DNA from: Pohlia nutans
Taxonomy: Eukaryota > Streptophyta > Bryopsida > Bryales > Mniaceae
NCBI GenBank assembly: GCA_022496805.1
Contig: CM040085.1
Span: 44,793,811 to 44,857,810 of the forward strand
Direction of reading: 5' to 3'
Length of the DNA stretch: 64,000 nucleotides
Both the position numbers and the translations under genes were made by a program. This document shows, one piece after another, positions 31,873 to 43,875 of this stretch; within the stretch, counting starts at the first letter, position 1; each line of letters opens with the position of its first letter. The notes under the pieces are model-generated. The model worked only from the letters and a program-made list of their open reading frames with translations. It did not search any database and had not been told where the DNA came from.

Positions 31873-33519
31873 ATCTTGCTATAAATTTTTTACTTGTAAC
31901 AAATTCTTTGATGTATCAAGGACCAAATGGCACGTGACTTTATATCAACTTTTTTTTTCCCCTTCTTAAATTAGTTAAAAATCATGCTTTTAATTTAAAC
32001 TTATAGCAAAATGTAAAAAACAACTTATAAAAATTACCTTGGCCCATTGACAGTGATTGCACAAAAAAAATGCAGGTTTGGAAACTACACCAAAAAAATT
32101 GATCTAAAATGGTTTTCCTTACGCGTAATTATCTGAAAAGGGTGAGTAGATTAAAAAACAAAAAACCTGTAGTTAAACAAATGTAACTCACAAATAAATA
32201 AATAAATAAATAAAAACATTTAATGATTATGACATTGTTTAGAAATTGGAAAATCAAAGGCCTACACATTCATTTACTTGTCTTGTGTCCAAATCTTCAA
32301 AAGCTTATAATTTATTCATATGGTATCTAAATAATACATTTTAGTGTGTTGAAAACTTGGAATCCTCTTGAAAATGGAGACAAGATCCCAAATTTTAAAA
32401 GATTTATAATAATGGTAAAAACGCTTAGTACCTTTAGATGATGGAAATGGAGAAACCATTTTAAGCAAATCTTTGGCATCTTGACAATGGGTAAAGTTGT
32501 ATGTTTAGATACAAGCTTAGATTTTATTGTATCATTAAAAATTTAGGTATTTGTTTGGACCTCATTTGTGCAAAAGATTCATTCACCAAAATGACAATTG
32601 ACAAACCTACAGAGCTTAGGGCTTTGTTCAGATCATGTTAATTCGTAAATGTCTGGGTCACAATATTTGTGTCCCTCTAAAATTTTGAAATTATAAATAG
32701 TTGTCTAAACTTAATTTTTTTTGAATTTTGAATTTTGAATTTTGGAAAAAAAGGAAAGTTAGTTTTATAAAATTTTATTTCAATTCATTTGACAATAGAA
32801 AGTTTATTTTAAATGTCACATTTTGAGTGTCTTTATCTTCAATGTTATTTCACGTAATTATAAAAATTCATTTTTTTTTGAAGGTGGCATATAAATGAAA
32901 ATTGAAAATAATGACTTTTAAATAACATCTAATATCATTTTTTAACTACTAGTAAACATAACTTTTATCTACCTTAAATATTTTATTTTGTATATTGATA
33001 TTAAATTTGTCAAATATTTTATTTTGAATTTTTATCTTGTTTGCATGACAGAATTTGTAAATGTTTCAAATATCTTCTAATAACGTTGAAATTTTTGTCA
33101 TACCTCCATAATGTTGATGAATATCTATGAAAAATTATAAATTATACAATGTGATATTTCAAGTATGCAAATTGTAGGGCTTTGACTTTTACAAAACATA
33201 TGAAGACCTTTAGAGGTTAAATATCAATATCAAAATTATGTATTTATTGCATTATAAACACAAAGCACGTCATTGGAGATATCTTTTAAGTCTCATTTTT
33301 GATTTCACCATGTGATTTTGTTTCAACCTTCCCGCAAGGCTGCAATCAATGCTTTTGACGATTCAATGAAGTAAATAATTCTATCATATTTTGCTAATTG
33401 AACTCTTATAAACTCTTCATGATATGGCATTAGCCTGATATGGGTACAGGAATGACGCGTCACAGTATGTGTGATTAATGTCTAACTCATTTTATATGTG
33501 CTAGAAATTCATTTTTTAA

Positions 33520-33521
<2 letters not shown>
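31873..33521. other. 1.6 kb AT-rich, no gene or repeat recognised
   Basis: Contains only (AAAT)n near 32,195-32,215, a TTTGAATTTTGAATTTTGAATTTTG repeat near 32,713, and low-complexity AT runs. No open frame above 60 codons. Confidence 0.55.

Positions 33522-33610
<89 letters not shown>
33522..33610. repeat. (TA)n microsatellite, ~44 units
   Basis: Perfect TA dinucleotides; the longest in the window. Expected to be polymorphic and prone to cruciform formation. Confidence 0.95.
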
Positions 33611-33614
<4 letters not shown>

Positions 33615-33894
33615 GCTGTGGCCCCTATATCACCATCTAATTTTTGTAATTTTTCAACGTATTTTTCTTAACAAAAGGATATTTTTTAAAAATCACACTA
33701 TTTTTGGAGGGGGTACCATATCAGGCCATCACCCCAAATTCTTTTCTTAGCCAATTTAGACATTGAAGCTACACAATAAGAGATTTTGTTTTAATGCAAC
33801 ATTGCACATTCATTTTCCTCGACTTTGCTATGAATTGAACACTATTCTTTAAAGGTGCCATGCCACTAATGTTATTTATGACGTGGAAATTGTA

Positions 33895-34150
33895 TTAACC
33901 TCTAAACATCATTTGGGCTCTATATATATGACCACCATGTATATATTTTTGTATCATCTATCTCATGTATCGAAATACAATGATGTATTGAAATACTAGG
34001 GTGTAGTCAAATGTGTTGTATATTCAAGTATAAGAATGTACTCAAAAACATTGGTGTAATGAAATACGCTAGCAAAAACATTATTATATACATAAATATA
34101 CATGCCAAAATACATGGTCGTGGCGAAACTTCAAATCATTTAGGAGTCAA
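33895..34150 (+). mobile_element. TTAA element family P, copy 1
   Basis: 256 bp, TTAACCTCTAAACATCATTT to AAATCATTTAGGAGTCAA. Uninterrupted reference for the copy at 27,920-28,542. Confidence 0.7.
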
Positions 34151-34230
34151 TTTATGAAAGATGTATATTATGGAAGTTTCTTATGTAGATATGTATCAAC
34201 TATAGAAGAACATGGTATTTCATCACAATC

Positions 34231-34410
34231 TGTTATATAACACAAGGTGGTGAACGTATGCATGCACATTCTCTACAACAGTTTTGCCACTAGAACAGTT
34301 GTGCCAGAGTTACTATGGCACATGCCTACCTAGTCTATTACATAACGCAAGGTGGTGCACGTATGTACGCATGTTCCCCACGATGGTTTCACTGCCGGAA
34401 AGGTAATACT
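34231..34410. repeat. tandem duplication, ~105 bp unit (family V)
   Basis: ACACAAGGTGGTGAACGTAT and ACGCAAGGTGGTGCACGTAT lie 105 bases apart, with TGTCTA-TTA and GTTTYRCYRCCGGAA-like sequence in each. Homologous to 19,225-19,445. Confidence 0.6.
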
Positions 34411-34520
34411 GAATTTACCTCAACCCCTCTCTGCTTTTAGATATTGATTGTTGATTTAGCTCAGTGATTAGAGAGTGAGTGTAAAATTCCTTCTTTGTTT
34501 TTGTAGTTGTGCATGCGCTA

Positions 34521-34657
34521 AGGTAGACAAACCCATTATCATCCAACGCTCAATTCCGCCCTCATGTCTAGTAGCCTAAAATCTAGAAGACAAATGTATA
34601 CCTTTTGGTATATAAGAGTAGAATTGTTAAATGAATGGTAATGGGTATGTTTACCTT
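34521..34657. mobile_element. palindromic miniature element, family R, with duplicated end
   Basis: AGGTAGACAAACCCATTATC at the left and AATGGTAATGGGTATGTTTACC at the right. The right end is repeated at 34,682-34,705 (GAATGGTAATGGGTGTGTTT), so either two elements overlap or the end was duplicated. Confidence 0.65.
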
Positions 34658-34705
34658 ATTGATGGAATTTTTTGGCAAATGAATGGTAATGGGTGTGTTT
34701 ACCTT

Positions 34706-35453
34706 ATCCTTGAATGATCTCAACTTGTAGCAAAAAATTGATTGCCTATGGTTCTCTTTTTAAATAGATTTATAGAGCATGCATGCTTGATATAGGCATA
34801 CGTGTTTCTAGATTTTGTACTAGAAAACGCACCCTCCAGGGTGCAATTTGCTAGGGAGCAAGCCCCTGGGCGAGTTGCCTGGTAGAATATGCCATGGAGG
34901 GTGCGTTTCTTGGCGTTGACAGCCAGGGTGATCTTTGTGGGGAATGTCAAAATCGGCCAGGGGGGAGGATTTGGCAACAACATCGGCAGTCATAACGCGG
35001 GGCGGATTCGACCTTACAATTTGATCATAAAACCCCTGAATCAGCAAGCTCGGCTGTTAACGTGTAGGTAACGTGTTTAGTGGACAAGCCATGACTCACG
35101 TATATGTCTGCCTTTACTTTGTCTTGGGGCATACATAGGGCCGAGGTGTTATATACTAGATTCCTGATGGAGTTTCTTGGAGACAAGAGGTGATCTTTTC
35201 TACGTGTATACTACTCCCTCTGTCCCGTAAAGCACTCGGATGGTTTGCTTCAATAGAAAATGAGGGGGTTCACAAAGCGGAATTTCCTCAGGGAAAATGG
35301 TGGAACGGAATACCTTTATGAGAGGGAAAATGGTGGAATGGAATTCCTTTGTTGCTTTACATAGTAGGAAGCCCTCACCCTTGCAAATATTGCGCAGGAA
35401 AAACCCTCGCTATTGGGGTTTCCCTATGCGGTATTCCCTTGGGTGAAGGCTTC
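34706..35453. other. intergenic, no convincing gene
   Basis: 34,810-35,070 has balanced composition and overlapping frames of 60-87 codons on both strands, with an internal inverted segment (CTCCAGGGTGCAATTTGC / GAATATGCCATGGAGGGTGCG). Near 35,211 a Stowaway-type start (CTCCCTCTGTCCCGTAAAG) appears without a clear partner; AAAATGGTGGAAYGGAATNCCTTT is duplicated near 35,296 and 35,328. Confidence 0.4.
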
Positions 35454-35720
35454 CTAGATAGATAGAAACACCAACCCAAATAAATGGGCCGACGTGAATA
35501 AAGTGTCCGTTCGTAATGTCAGTGACCCGATGCCCACGGGACAAAGGGACATTGGAACAATACTACTCTCCTCTTTCGAGGATGGACACTATAGTAATCA
35601 AAACAAAGTAACAGTAATAGGAATAAAGGAAAAAAAAAAAAAAACGAAGTAATGATGGTTGAGCGTTAGTTGAATGAAGGTATGTTTGGTGTTAATTTTT
35701 ATCACCAAGTCATGAGTTCT
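35454..35720 (+). repeat. dispersed repeat family T, copy without tRNA-like module
   Basis: Matches 17,985-18,258 (GACGTGAATAAAGTGTCCGT; TTCGAGGATGGACACTATAG). It ends at ATGAGTTCTTG, just before the tRNA-like boxes of the other copy. Confidence 0.6.
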
Positions 35721-35768
35721 TGAAGGCTTCCTACTATATAATATAAACTTCCTGATTGCTCAAACTAT

Positions 35769-35887
35769 TTGTCCCATAATAAGCTTTGTGTTTGCTCAAA
35801 CTACCATTCCTATTGGCTCAAGGTCCACACAATTGGACTAATTAATTCTCGTATTTTGAGGGTTGAGGAAGCTTATTATGGGACAAA
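35769..35887. mobile_element. Stowaway-like miniature element
   Basis: Arms TTGTCCCATAATAAGCTT and AAGCTTATTATGGGACAA are a perfect 18-bp inverted repeat. Related to 29,621-29,789. The target duplication is not clear. Confidence 0.7.
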
Positions 35888-35991
35888 AGAGTATCTACCT
35901 ATATTGTCAATGCAAATGGCTTTGCCATTGGAAATAAGGGGCCTATTCAAGTACAAAACAAGGACAAATTTACATTGTGAACACTAGTAGA

Positions 35992-36138
35992 AAACCGTGT
36001 TAGAGATGACACATAAATGTCACATTGAATGCATTATGGATAATCATGAAAACACAATTTTCACTTTATCATGTTTATTCATAACACATTCACTGTGACA
36101 TTTCTATATTACCTCCAACGGTGTTTTTTTAATTACTG
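35992..36138. mobile_element. CACTA-type miniature element
   Basis: It starts CACTAGTAGAAAACCGTGTT and ends AACGGTGTTTTTTTAATTACTG. The inner segment is also inverted (AATGTCACATTGAATGCATTATG / CATAACACATTCACTGTGACATT, in shorter matching blocks). Confidence 0.6.
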
Positions 36139-37682
36139 GGAGCTTATAACGCGATATTCATTTAATTGAGACTTTCCACCATATTGGGACTCTTAAAAAT
36201 CTACAAGTGGTATAGATCCAATGGGCAATGTCACAATGTATGATTTTGTCCTAAATTTTCAAACTGAATTCGCATAGACCACTATCGATGTTGGTAGGGG
36301 AACCAATACTCGTCTTTCATTTCTAGTCCAATCAGTTTGCTAACTTGGCATTCATAATTGATCACCAAACTGCTACAACTAATGGTTGTGATAATTTGAT
36401 TGGGAACTCAATAAGTTGAAACATGTGCTTGCATAGGTGACTGGAATTGGTTCCTAACATGTTCTAGTGCTTCTACTTTAACTCCATTGTACGTCCATAT
36501 AATTTAATTGCTCCTACACAAATAATTATGCAAATTTATTGTAAGAGCATGCTATCCTATCATTGAATTCTTGAGATTGGCTGTAAAAAGTGAATGAAAT
36601 TCAGTATGCATATTCAGGGAGGGTGAGAAAGCCACTGAATATGAGCACGATATAGTGACACCTCAATACGTCCCTATAACTAAGTTTAGGAAGGGCTAGG
36701 TATCCTAAATTGATGAACAATCATGATTACCCATGTATAGCGATTGTGATTGGTTCATGGACTATCAAGGGACACATAGCGGTTCAGCGTGTGGAGACAA
36801 TAGCTTGTGACACCAGATTTTTGAATGTGATGATAGGGGTGAATTGAAGGGAGAATTGAAGACAGAATTCAATTCACCCCTTGTGATTCTTTGCTTGTGG
36901 TCATACTGTGATTGATATTGATATTCTTCAAACCTGTACTGTAAAACAAAGAAGACAACATGGCCAATATTCTAAAATGTGAGGTCAGTACTAGAATGTA
37001 AACTTATGTAATGAAGGTGGCATAATTAAGGCTTAGCTTGCGTTTCACGGTAGATGGTACTAAAATTGTTAGGGACCTCGTATATTGCTAAATGCCTATA
37101 TATTTATTTTGATTTTTGAATGGAAATGGAATTGTCTGCCACATATCCTGATTTTCGTCTGCTATCACTTATAGTGGTCTACAACTTTTCATTTGAAATT
37201 GCATAAGCAGTTCATACAGTGATAAAAATTAATCTCAACAAATATGGCTCTCAAAAATCTCGCTACTGCACTATACCTCTCCCAAAAATCACTCTTACGT
37301 ATGTTGAAGTGACGCAAATAGTATCCTCCACCTTACTCACCATCACCTTGTATAAATCACACTCTACGATACTTCAATTTAATTTAACATGCTAACACCT
37401 GTCTACTGATCATGGTGAACATACTAGAAACACGATTCTTTTGCACCCAGTCATAATGTGAACCCACTTGTAGAAACATGACCCTTTCTCACCCGCCAAG
37501 CTCATCGGGATGGGTCCAGCTACTCCCATTGCTTTGAGCTTTTGGGAGCAACTTCAGCCATGAGGATGAGGCTGGGCAGGTGAGATGGACCATCTTTATA
37601 GAAAGGGCAGACGAGATCTCACTGTACGAAAACCTACACTAACAATTTTTCTTTTAAATTACAGTGCTCAGTGGCAAGTTTT
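36139..37682. other. 1.5 kb downstream of the ARM gene, no gene recognised
   Basis: This lies 3' of the minus-strand gene and must contain its 3' UTR. No transposon termini are recognised; a 46-base hairpin (AGGGGTGAATTG / CAATTCACCCCT) lies at about 36,836-36,881. Confidence 0.5.
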
Positions 37683-40600
37683 TTACCTATCTGAATCGAC
37701 ATCAAAGATATGCAGACACTTTGATACAAGGGATTCCATGTCTTCTTTGTGACGAGTTAAGCCCATACCTCCGGAGAATAAGAGGTAGTTCTCCACGTCG
37801 GAGATGTTGTCCAGCATCCCTACCAAAGTAGACGGCAGGTCTTTGCTGGTAAATAAAGGTTTGAATTCTTCGTCCCGGCTCAGGAGAATAAAGATCAACT
37901 CCAGAGCGTATCTTCGAATTTTGGGTCGCCTCGTGGTGGAGGGAGCATGGGTCAGACACGCCAACAAGCAGTCGGCTAATAGATCCCGGTCCACACGAGT
38001 CTGAGTAACTTCAAAAAGGCTGGTGAACTCATTGTCGCTGAGACAGTGTAAAGCTTTGCTCAGCCCCAGTGCAGCTTCTCGGACCCGTCTGCTATCGCAT
38101 GAGATCACCCTCTTTAACAAAAACTCGCTCTGTTGAGACACTTCTGCTTGCATAGAGGGTGACATGTACACAAATGTGCCACGCAAAATCTCTGCGGCAT
38201 GGATTCCCAACTCCTCGTTTTCCTCGTCCTGAAGAATCCTGAGGAGGACCGTACAGGCTCTCAAGCTGGGCTCACTGAAGCGCGTTCGTAAGACGCGGTT
38301 GCAATTTTCCTTGCTCTGAAGCGCCAGTCGCATTAGCACTTTACCAGCCTTTAGTGCAAGGTTCACTTCCTCCTGTGATTTAATCAAAAGAGAAGATGGT
38401 CAGATTGTGAAAAGCCCCGCTTCATGGAACCTGACATGAGCTGGCATAGGGGGTGTATAAATAAATGCAAATTTGACAGCACCACGGTCACAGCATGCAC
38501 ACAACAAAGTCTATTCGAGATCTTTCTATAATTTACCTTCACGGCAGCCTCTTTGGTGGAGGCGTCGTCGAGAGAGGAGTAGCGGTGCTGAAACGGCATG
38601 TGATACAAGGATCTCCTTGTGAATAACAGCATCAAATTCGAGATGACTCCTCCAGTGCTGCCAATAACCTCCCGCGAGTGCTTATCAAGGGCCAGGTGCT
38701 TCAGAACATCCACTGCAATTTCCACGTACAAATCCTTCGATTGTTTCGTAACTTGACAATGCAAAATATCGCGTAAATGAGGGATGGCTGACACAACATT
38801 CACAATAGCTGGACGCAAAATGCTGCCTGACGTGCCTGTAGTACTCGCCAATACGTTGAGAAGTTGTAGGCTTTGACGTATGGTTTTGGAGCCTTCTGCA
38901 GGTCTACCCCCCTGTCTATGAATGACATTGATGAAGTCCACAAGTTTAGCAATAAGGCCCCGTGTTTCTCCGATACGGAGGCAATTCGCATGATCAAGTG
39001 CAAGGCTCTTCAGTATGCCCAGGCCATAAGTGTGAAGTAAAATCACTTCCCGTGGTGGTGCTGTTGCATTCGTCCCTGTAATAACGATAGATTAAAGCTC
39101 ATTATTAAATGACCAAAAACACTGCGAATATGACCCTGAGAAGCATGCATCGAAGTTCTTGATCTAGAGAATAACTTAGCTGATTTTTTCTGGAATTTTA
39201 ACCGAAAGTGAGTGCAGAGGATTGTGAGTTTGAATACCTTCAGCATGGAGACTTCTGTCCACGTCATCCCATTGGATAAGGGACATTATATTCTCCAGGG
39301 AACCGGACACTGCAATCACACGAGAACCGTTCCGTGTGCTTGATACCAAAGCCTTCACGATTGCAGCTGAATTTAAGCGGATCTCCTTCTCGTCTTTGTG
39401 GTGCCATGCGAGCATCTCTACTAACCTGTCAATCGCACCTGTCACCAGGACAAGAAGTATGTTTCAGGTTCTGTACATCTAGCTAAAACAAGATTTGAAT
39501 CGGATCAATACAGTTCTGGAGTCTTGAGTATCAGAAACCTGCATCCTCTACAACCTAAATGAAGATGATCCAGCAGTTACGTGAATAACGTGCTGTCACA
39601 ATTACAACAAGAAGCTGACCTGGTTTAATGCCAATGCGGCGTAGCGTGTCACCATGGAAAGCATGCTGCCTGTCCACAAATGTCTTGAGAATTCTTGAGC
39701 CACCCAGGACTTCAGTCCCATCGTCACTTTGCAAGAGTTCCATGCTGTATGACACCAGATCCATCTCCAACCCAGTGAAGACACTAATAGCCAAGCTCCT
39801 TGAATACACCTGACATACACAAGTTTACGATCGTCCCAAAATTAACACAAAATAAGCTGCACAATTAAATCACTTGAATCATTAGAATAAACTTTGTAGA
39901 TTTGGTCCCTCAGTTCCATTGAATTTCCAAATAGTTGACCATCCATATGTCAAAAAGTCACACACTTCTGAAAATTCAGCGTCTATGCCAGCAAGGTATT
40001 TTCTTGTCATGTAGTAGATCTGTCATCATGCAAAACCAAAGGTCTAGGGTGCTAGTGCAATAGTGATTCAAACACGGTCTGACTAAGACTTTTGGGGGCC
40101 AAATGACTGCAGAATTTCCTTTAATACTACCCCGAGTCTTCTAACATTCTGTGGAGTATCAAAGATGCCCTGAATTATGCAGACCAGTTTTGCAAGTCAT
40201 TTGGAGTTACCTGATAGAAGAAGGATCTGATTGTATCGACGCATTCACCCTTGAGTTCAGCTTTTTTGTCGACTCTTTCGAACAGCCCCTCGTAACTGAT
40301 CTTATACTCCCAATAAGTCTTTTCAACCAGAAAGATGAAGGCCTCCAGAAACGCCATTACATAAAACGCATACAAACTGCGGACAACGTTTTGATCCACA
40401 GCCGAAGGACTATCCATAGCATTTTTATCCAGAAAATCATGCACTCCCAGACGCCACACCGACAAGGCAAGGCATACTAAGGCGGAAATGACTTGGCCGA
40501 TGTATAGAAAGGTTGCCATGCCCTTGGCTGAAATAATCTGCGTGTAGGGCAAAAGAGGAAGCATCGACGCTGACCATGTTCTCTGTGCAGACTTCGATCC

Positions 40601-41891
40601 CAACCCTGCTGCAATTCGTTGCACTCGCTTCGACTTCTGGACAGCCAAAGGATCCGCTGGTGAGGCGACATGGGACGGCGGTGAGCCATAGCCTGGAATT
40701 ACTCCATTGTGTCTGTACCATGCCGGCCTCTCTTCGCAGGAGCTGCTCCCTGGAGAACGGTGAACGATGCCTAGAGATTGTGACATAAGGAAGTCAGAAA
40801 AACACCTTCAAAGTTCATACAAGGGGATTGCATACATAACTTGGGCTTCTGTATGGTGCCAGTTTGTATTGAATAACATGTAGGAAAATGCAACCAAATT
40901 ATTTTGAGAAAACCAAAATGATTGAAGGGGGCAACACTTATCAATTATAGCCCTTCGAAAACCTGAGAAATGTGAATATGAAAGAACTTCACAATTTCTT
41001 GAGATTCCTATACTATTTCAAGTTTGGGGAGTTGTGAATCTCGACACAAGCTCATTTTAGTTTGCAGATTTTTACAGGAGAGTTATGGCGGTTGAATTTC
41101 CAACATGTTGACACACATACATTTTCCTCATTTTTGGTCACTAAATTTGTTTGCAAACAGAGCTTCATTCAACAAACCTGTAGCTATGGATGTTACGCAA
41201 TTAAGGTTTCACACACAAGCAATCGAAAAAGATGCTCACCTGTGACCACATGGTTGCTCTTGCGAGCCAGACTTGATCCGAACTTGTAAAGGGAGAAGGA
41301 TGCACGAGAACTCGCTTGCTGCCACTCGAGCTCATTCGAGAGAAGAAAGATTCTAGAGCCCTCGGTCAACAACAGACCTGTCACCACCCAAAAATCCGTG
41401 CTGCTCACGAGCGAACTGAATCCGCCAAGCAGGACCACGGTTGCCCAGACAAAGGTGAGCGTCCCTGCGCCGCGCGCTGCCTTCTCCAGAATCGCCAGCC
41501 GGAATGCAAACAAAGTGATGGCCTGCTCTGGCGCTCGAGCTATGGCCACCTTCTTACCGGTGGTCTTGGGACTCGACTGTCTTTTCGAAGTCCATCCGGA
41601 TGTATCCGAAACGTTGATGCCGGGCTCACTCGTGCGGTCTCTTCCCCTAGACTTGCTCCCTACCTCGCTCTCCGTGCACGTCCCGCTCTCGGAGTCCACG
41701 ACGAGCTGCTCCCCTGCCGACTGCTCACAATCGGAAATCGAGATCGAGAGCTCATCTCTCTTGCTCAAATTCCTCGCGCCTGGCAATCTACTCCTGAGCC
41801 GCTTTAGCGCAATCTCTGCAAACGCCACTTTCCTTATCAAATTCATATGAACCTTCTTGTCTATCGTCGTGCTCAACCCTTGGTCCGACAT
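37683..41891 (-). CDS. ARM-repeat membrane protein, BLE2-like; six exons
   Basis: Six exons: 41,891-41,240; 40,770-40,211; 39,809-39,620; 39,438-39,238; 39,075-38,537; 38,372-37,683. All introns are GT-AG and phases agree (1, 0, 1, 1, 0), giving 943 codons and a TAA stop. ATG at 41,891 is the first in frame. Residues ~1-120 are polar, Ser/Arg-rich. A conserved-looking LFAFRLAILEKAARGAGTL leads into membrane segments at ~145-163 and ~166-184, then NELEWQ. Two further segments fall at ~303-325 (FLYIGQVISALVCLALSVW) and ~345-366. Residues ~400-940 are Leu-rich helical repeats (for example VDVLKHLALDKHSREVIGST) typical of ARM folds. Known: plants have such four-segment plus ARM proteins, sometimes annotated BLE2-like, function poorly defined. 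Inferred: an endomembrane or plasma-membrane scaffold. No break in the frame, so probably functional. Its 5' flank is a tandem array. Confidence 0.85.
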
Positions 41892-41920
41892 TTCGAGCGT
41901 ATCCCGCCAACTCGAAAGTT

Positions 41921-42650
41921 TGAAATCTCTAAACACACCGCGGCATCTCCGCCACAGAGCTTGACGAATCTCTCAACAGCAACGACATAGTACTCTTGAA
42001 AATGCGATTTTCTCTAAAGAATTTCAAGTTATACAGGAGCATAGTACTCAAATCCTAAAGCAACTGCACTATTATCTCCGTCGGACCTAAACAAAGCCTG
42101 ACTGCTATTTGAAACCTCTAAACAGCTCCCTCAGAGAGCTTGACGAATCTCTCAACAGCAACGACAGAGTACTCTTGAAACTGCGATGTTCTCTAAAAAA
42201 TTTCAAATTATGCAATAACAGAGTACGCAAATCCTGTGCGAACCAGAGAAACTGCACTGCTATCTCCGTCAACCTAAACAAAATTTTGACTGCAATTTGA
42301 AACCTCCAAACAGACCGCGGGATCTCTCAACTGCAACGACAGAGTATTCTTGAAGATGCGATTCTCTCTTTAGAAAAAATTCAAATTATGCAAGAACAGA
42401 GGACGCAAATCGTATGCGAACCAAATGAAACTGCACTACTAGCTCCGTCGACCTAAACCAAGTCTGACTGCTATTTGAAACCTCTAAACAACTCCCTCAG
42501 AGAGCTTGACGAACCTCTCAACAGCAACGACATAGTACTCTTGAAAATGCGATTTTATCTAAAAAAGTTCAAATTATGCAAGAACAGAGGACGCAAAATC
42601 GTGTGCGAACCAAAACAAAGTGCCGGCGCTATCTGAAGTAGGAGAATCTT
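41921..42650. repeat. tandem array, ~185 bp unit, about four copies, in 5' flank of ARM gene
   Basis: The motif TTTGAAACCTCTAAACA begins units at about 41,921, 42,110, 42,298 and 42,476 (spacings 189, 188 and 178). Each unit also carries GAGAGCTTGACGAATCTCTC, AACAGCAACGACAKAGTACT, GCGATTTTCTCTAAA and AACTGCACTRCTATCTCCGT. The third unit lacks part of the first motif. The first unit abuts the start codon region, ending about 30 bases upstream of the ATG at 41,891. It therefore occupies the 5' UTR and promoter. Confidence 0.85.
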
Positions 42651-43069
42651 ACAAAAATGGAAGCAGAAGAGAGAATGTGAGCAACTGATTACCGGACATT
42701 GATACCGATGCCGAAGTGATTCCGACCTAGGAGGTCGAGCTTGTTGGCAGGATGAGGAAACTATGAAATGGCCATGAGAGTTCGGCATCTGCATCGAAGC
42801 GTGAACGCTCTCTATTACCGACAGTTCATTCATGCGTGTGTGCAAAGCTTTCCAACTTTGAATGCACGCCTTGGCTGTCGGTCTAAGTCAACTAACCATC
42901 GGAATATCGGCATTCTTGCGAAGACGACGGAAGATACCGACTAGGTAATCTTCGTCTGAAGCTGAATAGTGAAGAGTGAAGACTGTTTGTAGGTAATTCT
43001 GTTTCAGACAAAGGTTACCTAACGTAAGAGCATCCCCACAGCATGCCACTGGTTCCTGTATCTCGAAAA
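42651..43069. other. upstream flank of ARM gene, continues at 59,478
   Basis: Balanced composition, no repeat recognised. Before the copia element inserted, this DNA was contiguous with 59,478 onward. It may hold distal promoter elements or a first non-coding exon. Confidence 0.4.
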
Positions 43070-43074
43070 GGATG

Positions 43075-43562
43075 TATTGGATGTAGTTAAGCAACGATGA
43101 TAATCATTCATCCTAGTCTCATCCATCAATGTACTGTGCGATAAGGACGTGAATGTTGAAGCACCTGTGTGCCATTCTTACCACTAGTGGGACCCATGCC
43201 GTTGAGCACATTGACGTTAGTTTAATGTTAAGAACTTTTATGGACTTCAAATATGTTGATTCAAGAAATAAATAATATATATGAATATTATTTATTTAGA
43301 AAAATAAAATATACATTGAAGGCCTCAAACATTGCCTCTATTTTATTTATTTATCCCTTTTTTTTTTTCTTTTTTTTTTAAATCTTGAAAGACAAAGGAA
43401 AAAATTAATTAAAGTGCAAGGAAAATAAACCACTTGTTTTTGAGCTTGGGTTGTCTCCTCGACGGATTCCAGCGCGGAACGGTCGAGTGAGACAAACCGA
43501 GTTGTATTGTAATATAGATTGCTTCTTGCTGTCTACATGCTTGCGCTTACCGTGTTTCAATA
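43075..43562 (+). repeat. 5' LTR of copia element (488 bp)
   Basis: It runs from TATTGGATGTAGTTAAGC to CGTGTTTCAATA. The terminal TATTG/CAATA is inverted. It contains about 335 bases (43,184-43,517) absent from the 3' LTR, including a T-rich run and GACGGATTCCAGCGCGGAAC. No target duplication flanks these bases, so a deletion in the 3' LTR is more likely than an insertion here. Confidence 0.85.
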
Positions 43563-43573
43563 GGTTATGGGCC
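43563..43573 (+). other. primer-binding site, half initiator tRNA-Met type
   Basis: GGTTATGGGCC follows the LTR without a gap. It is complementary to the anticodon arm of initiator tRNA-Met (GGCCCATAACC, anticodon CAU), not to the tRNA 3' end. Drosophila copia and yeast Ty5 are known to prime from a cut half of this tRNA; most plant copia elements use the tRNA 3' end (TGGTATCAGAGC). Confidence 0.75.
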
Positions 43574-43875
43574 TTATATGCCTCTGTTGTCGCCTTACAT
43601 GCTGCTGTACTATGTTCTTAACGCTTTTTCATACTACTATTGCTGCTGATTTTTCCTACTAAAATCTATTTTTAGATTTTCTTTTCGCGCCTACTGTCTT
43701 GTTTTTTTTTTTTTTTTTTTTTTTTTTTGCTACACCTGCCTCAATTTGCTCTTAGTCACATCTGCTCTTGCTAACGTTTTTCCTTACCGCTCTATAGCTT
43801 CCACTTGTTGCTGCTCTATTTTCTTCCTTGCTTCACTTAGTTTCTAGATATACTTTTTCAAATTGCTAGTCCCCT
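43574..43875 (+). other. copia leader region with 27-base poly-T
   Basis: Untranslated leader between the primer-binding site and gag. An uninterrupted T27 lies at 43,702-43,728. Confidence 0.6.

Noticed and set aside
34450..34480. tRNA gene (TTTAGCTCAGTGATTAGAG looks like an A box)
   Set aside because: No B box or foldable tRNA follows within 80 bases; at most a SINE remnant.
41316..41850. Two long plus-strand frames of 150-163 codons
   Set aside because: Antisense shadows of exon 1 of the ARM-repeat gene, whose splice phases and protein features support the minus strand.
37683..41936. Start of the ARM gene at 41,936
   Set aside because: The codon there is GTG; the first in-frame ATG is at 41,891.
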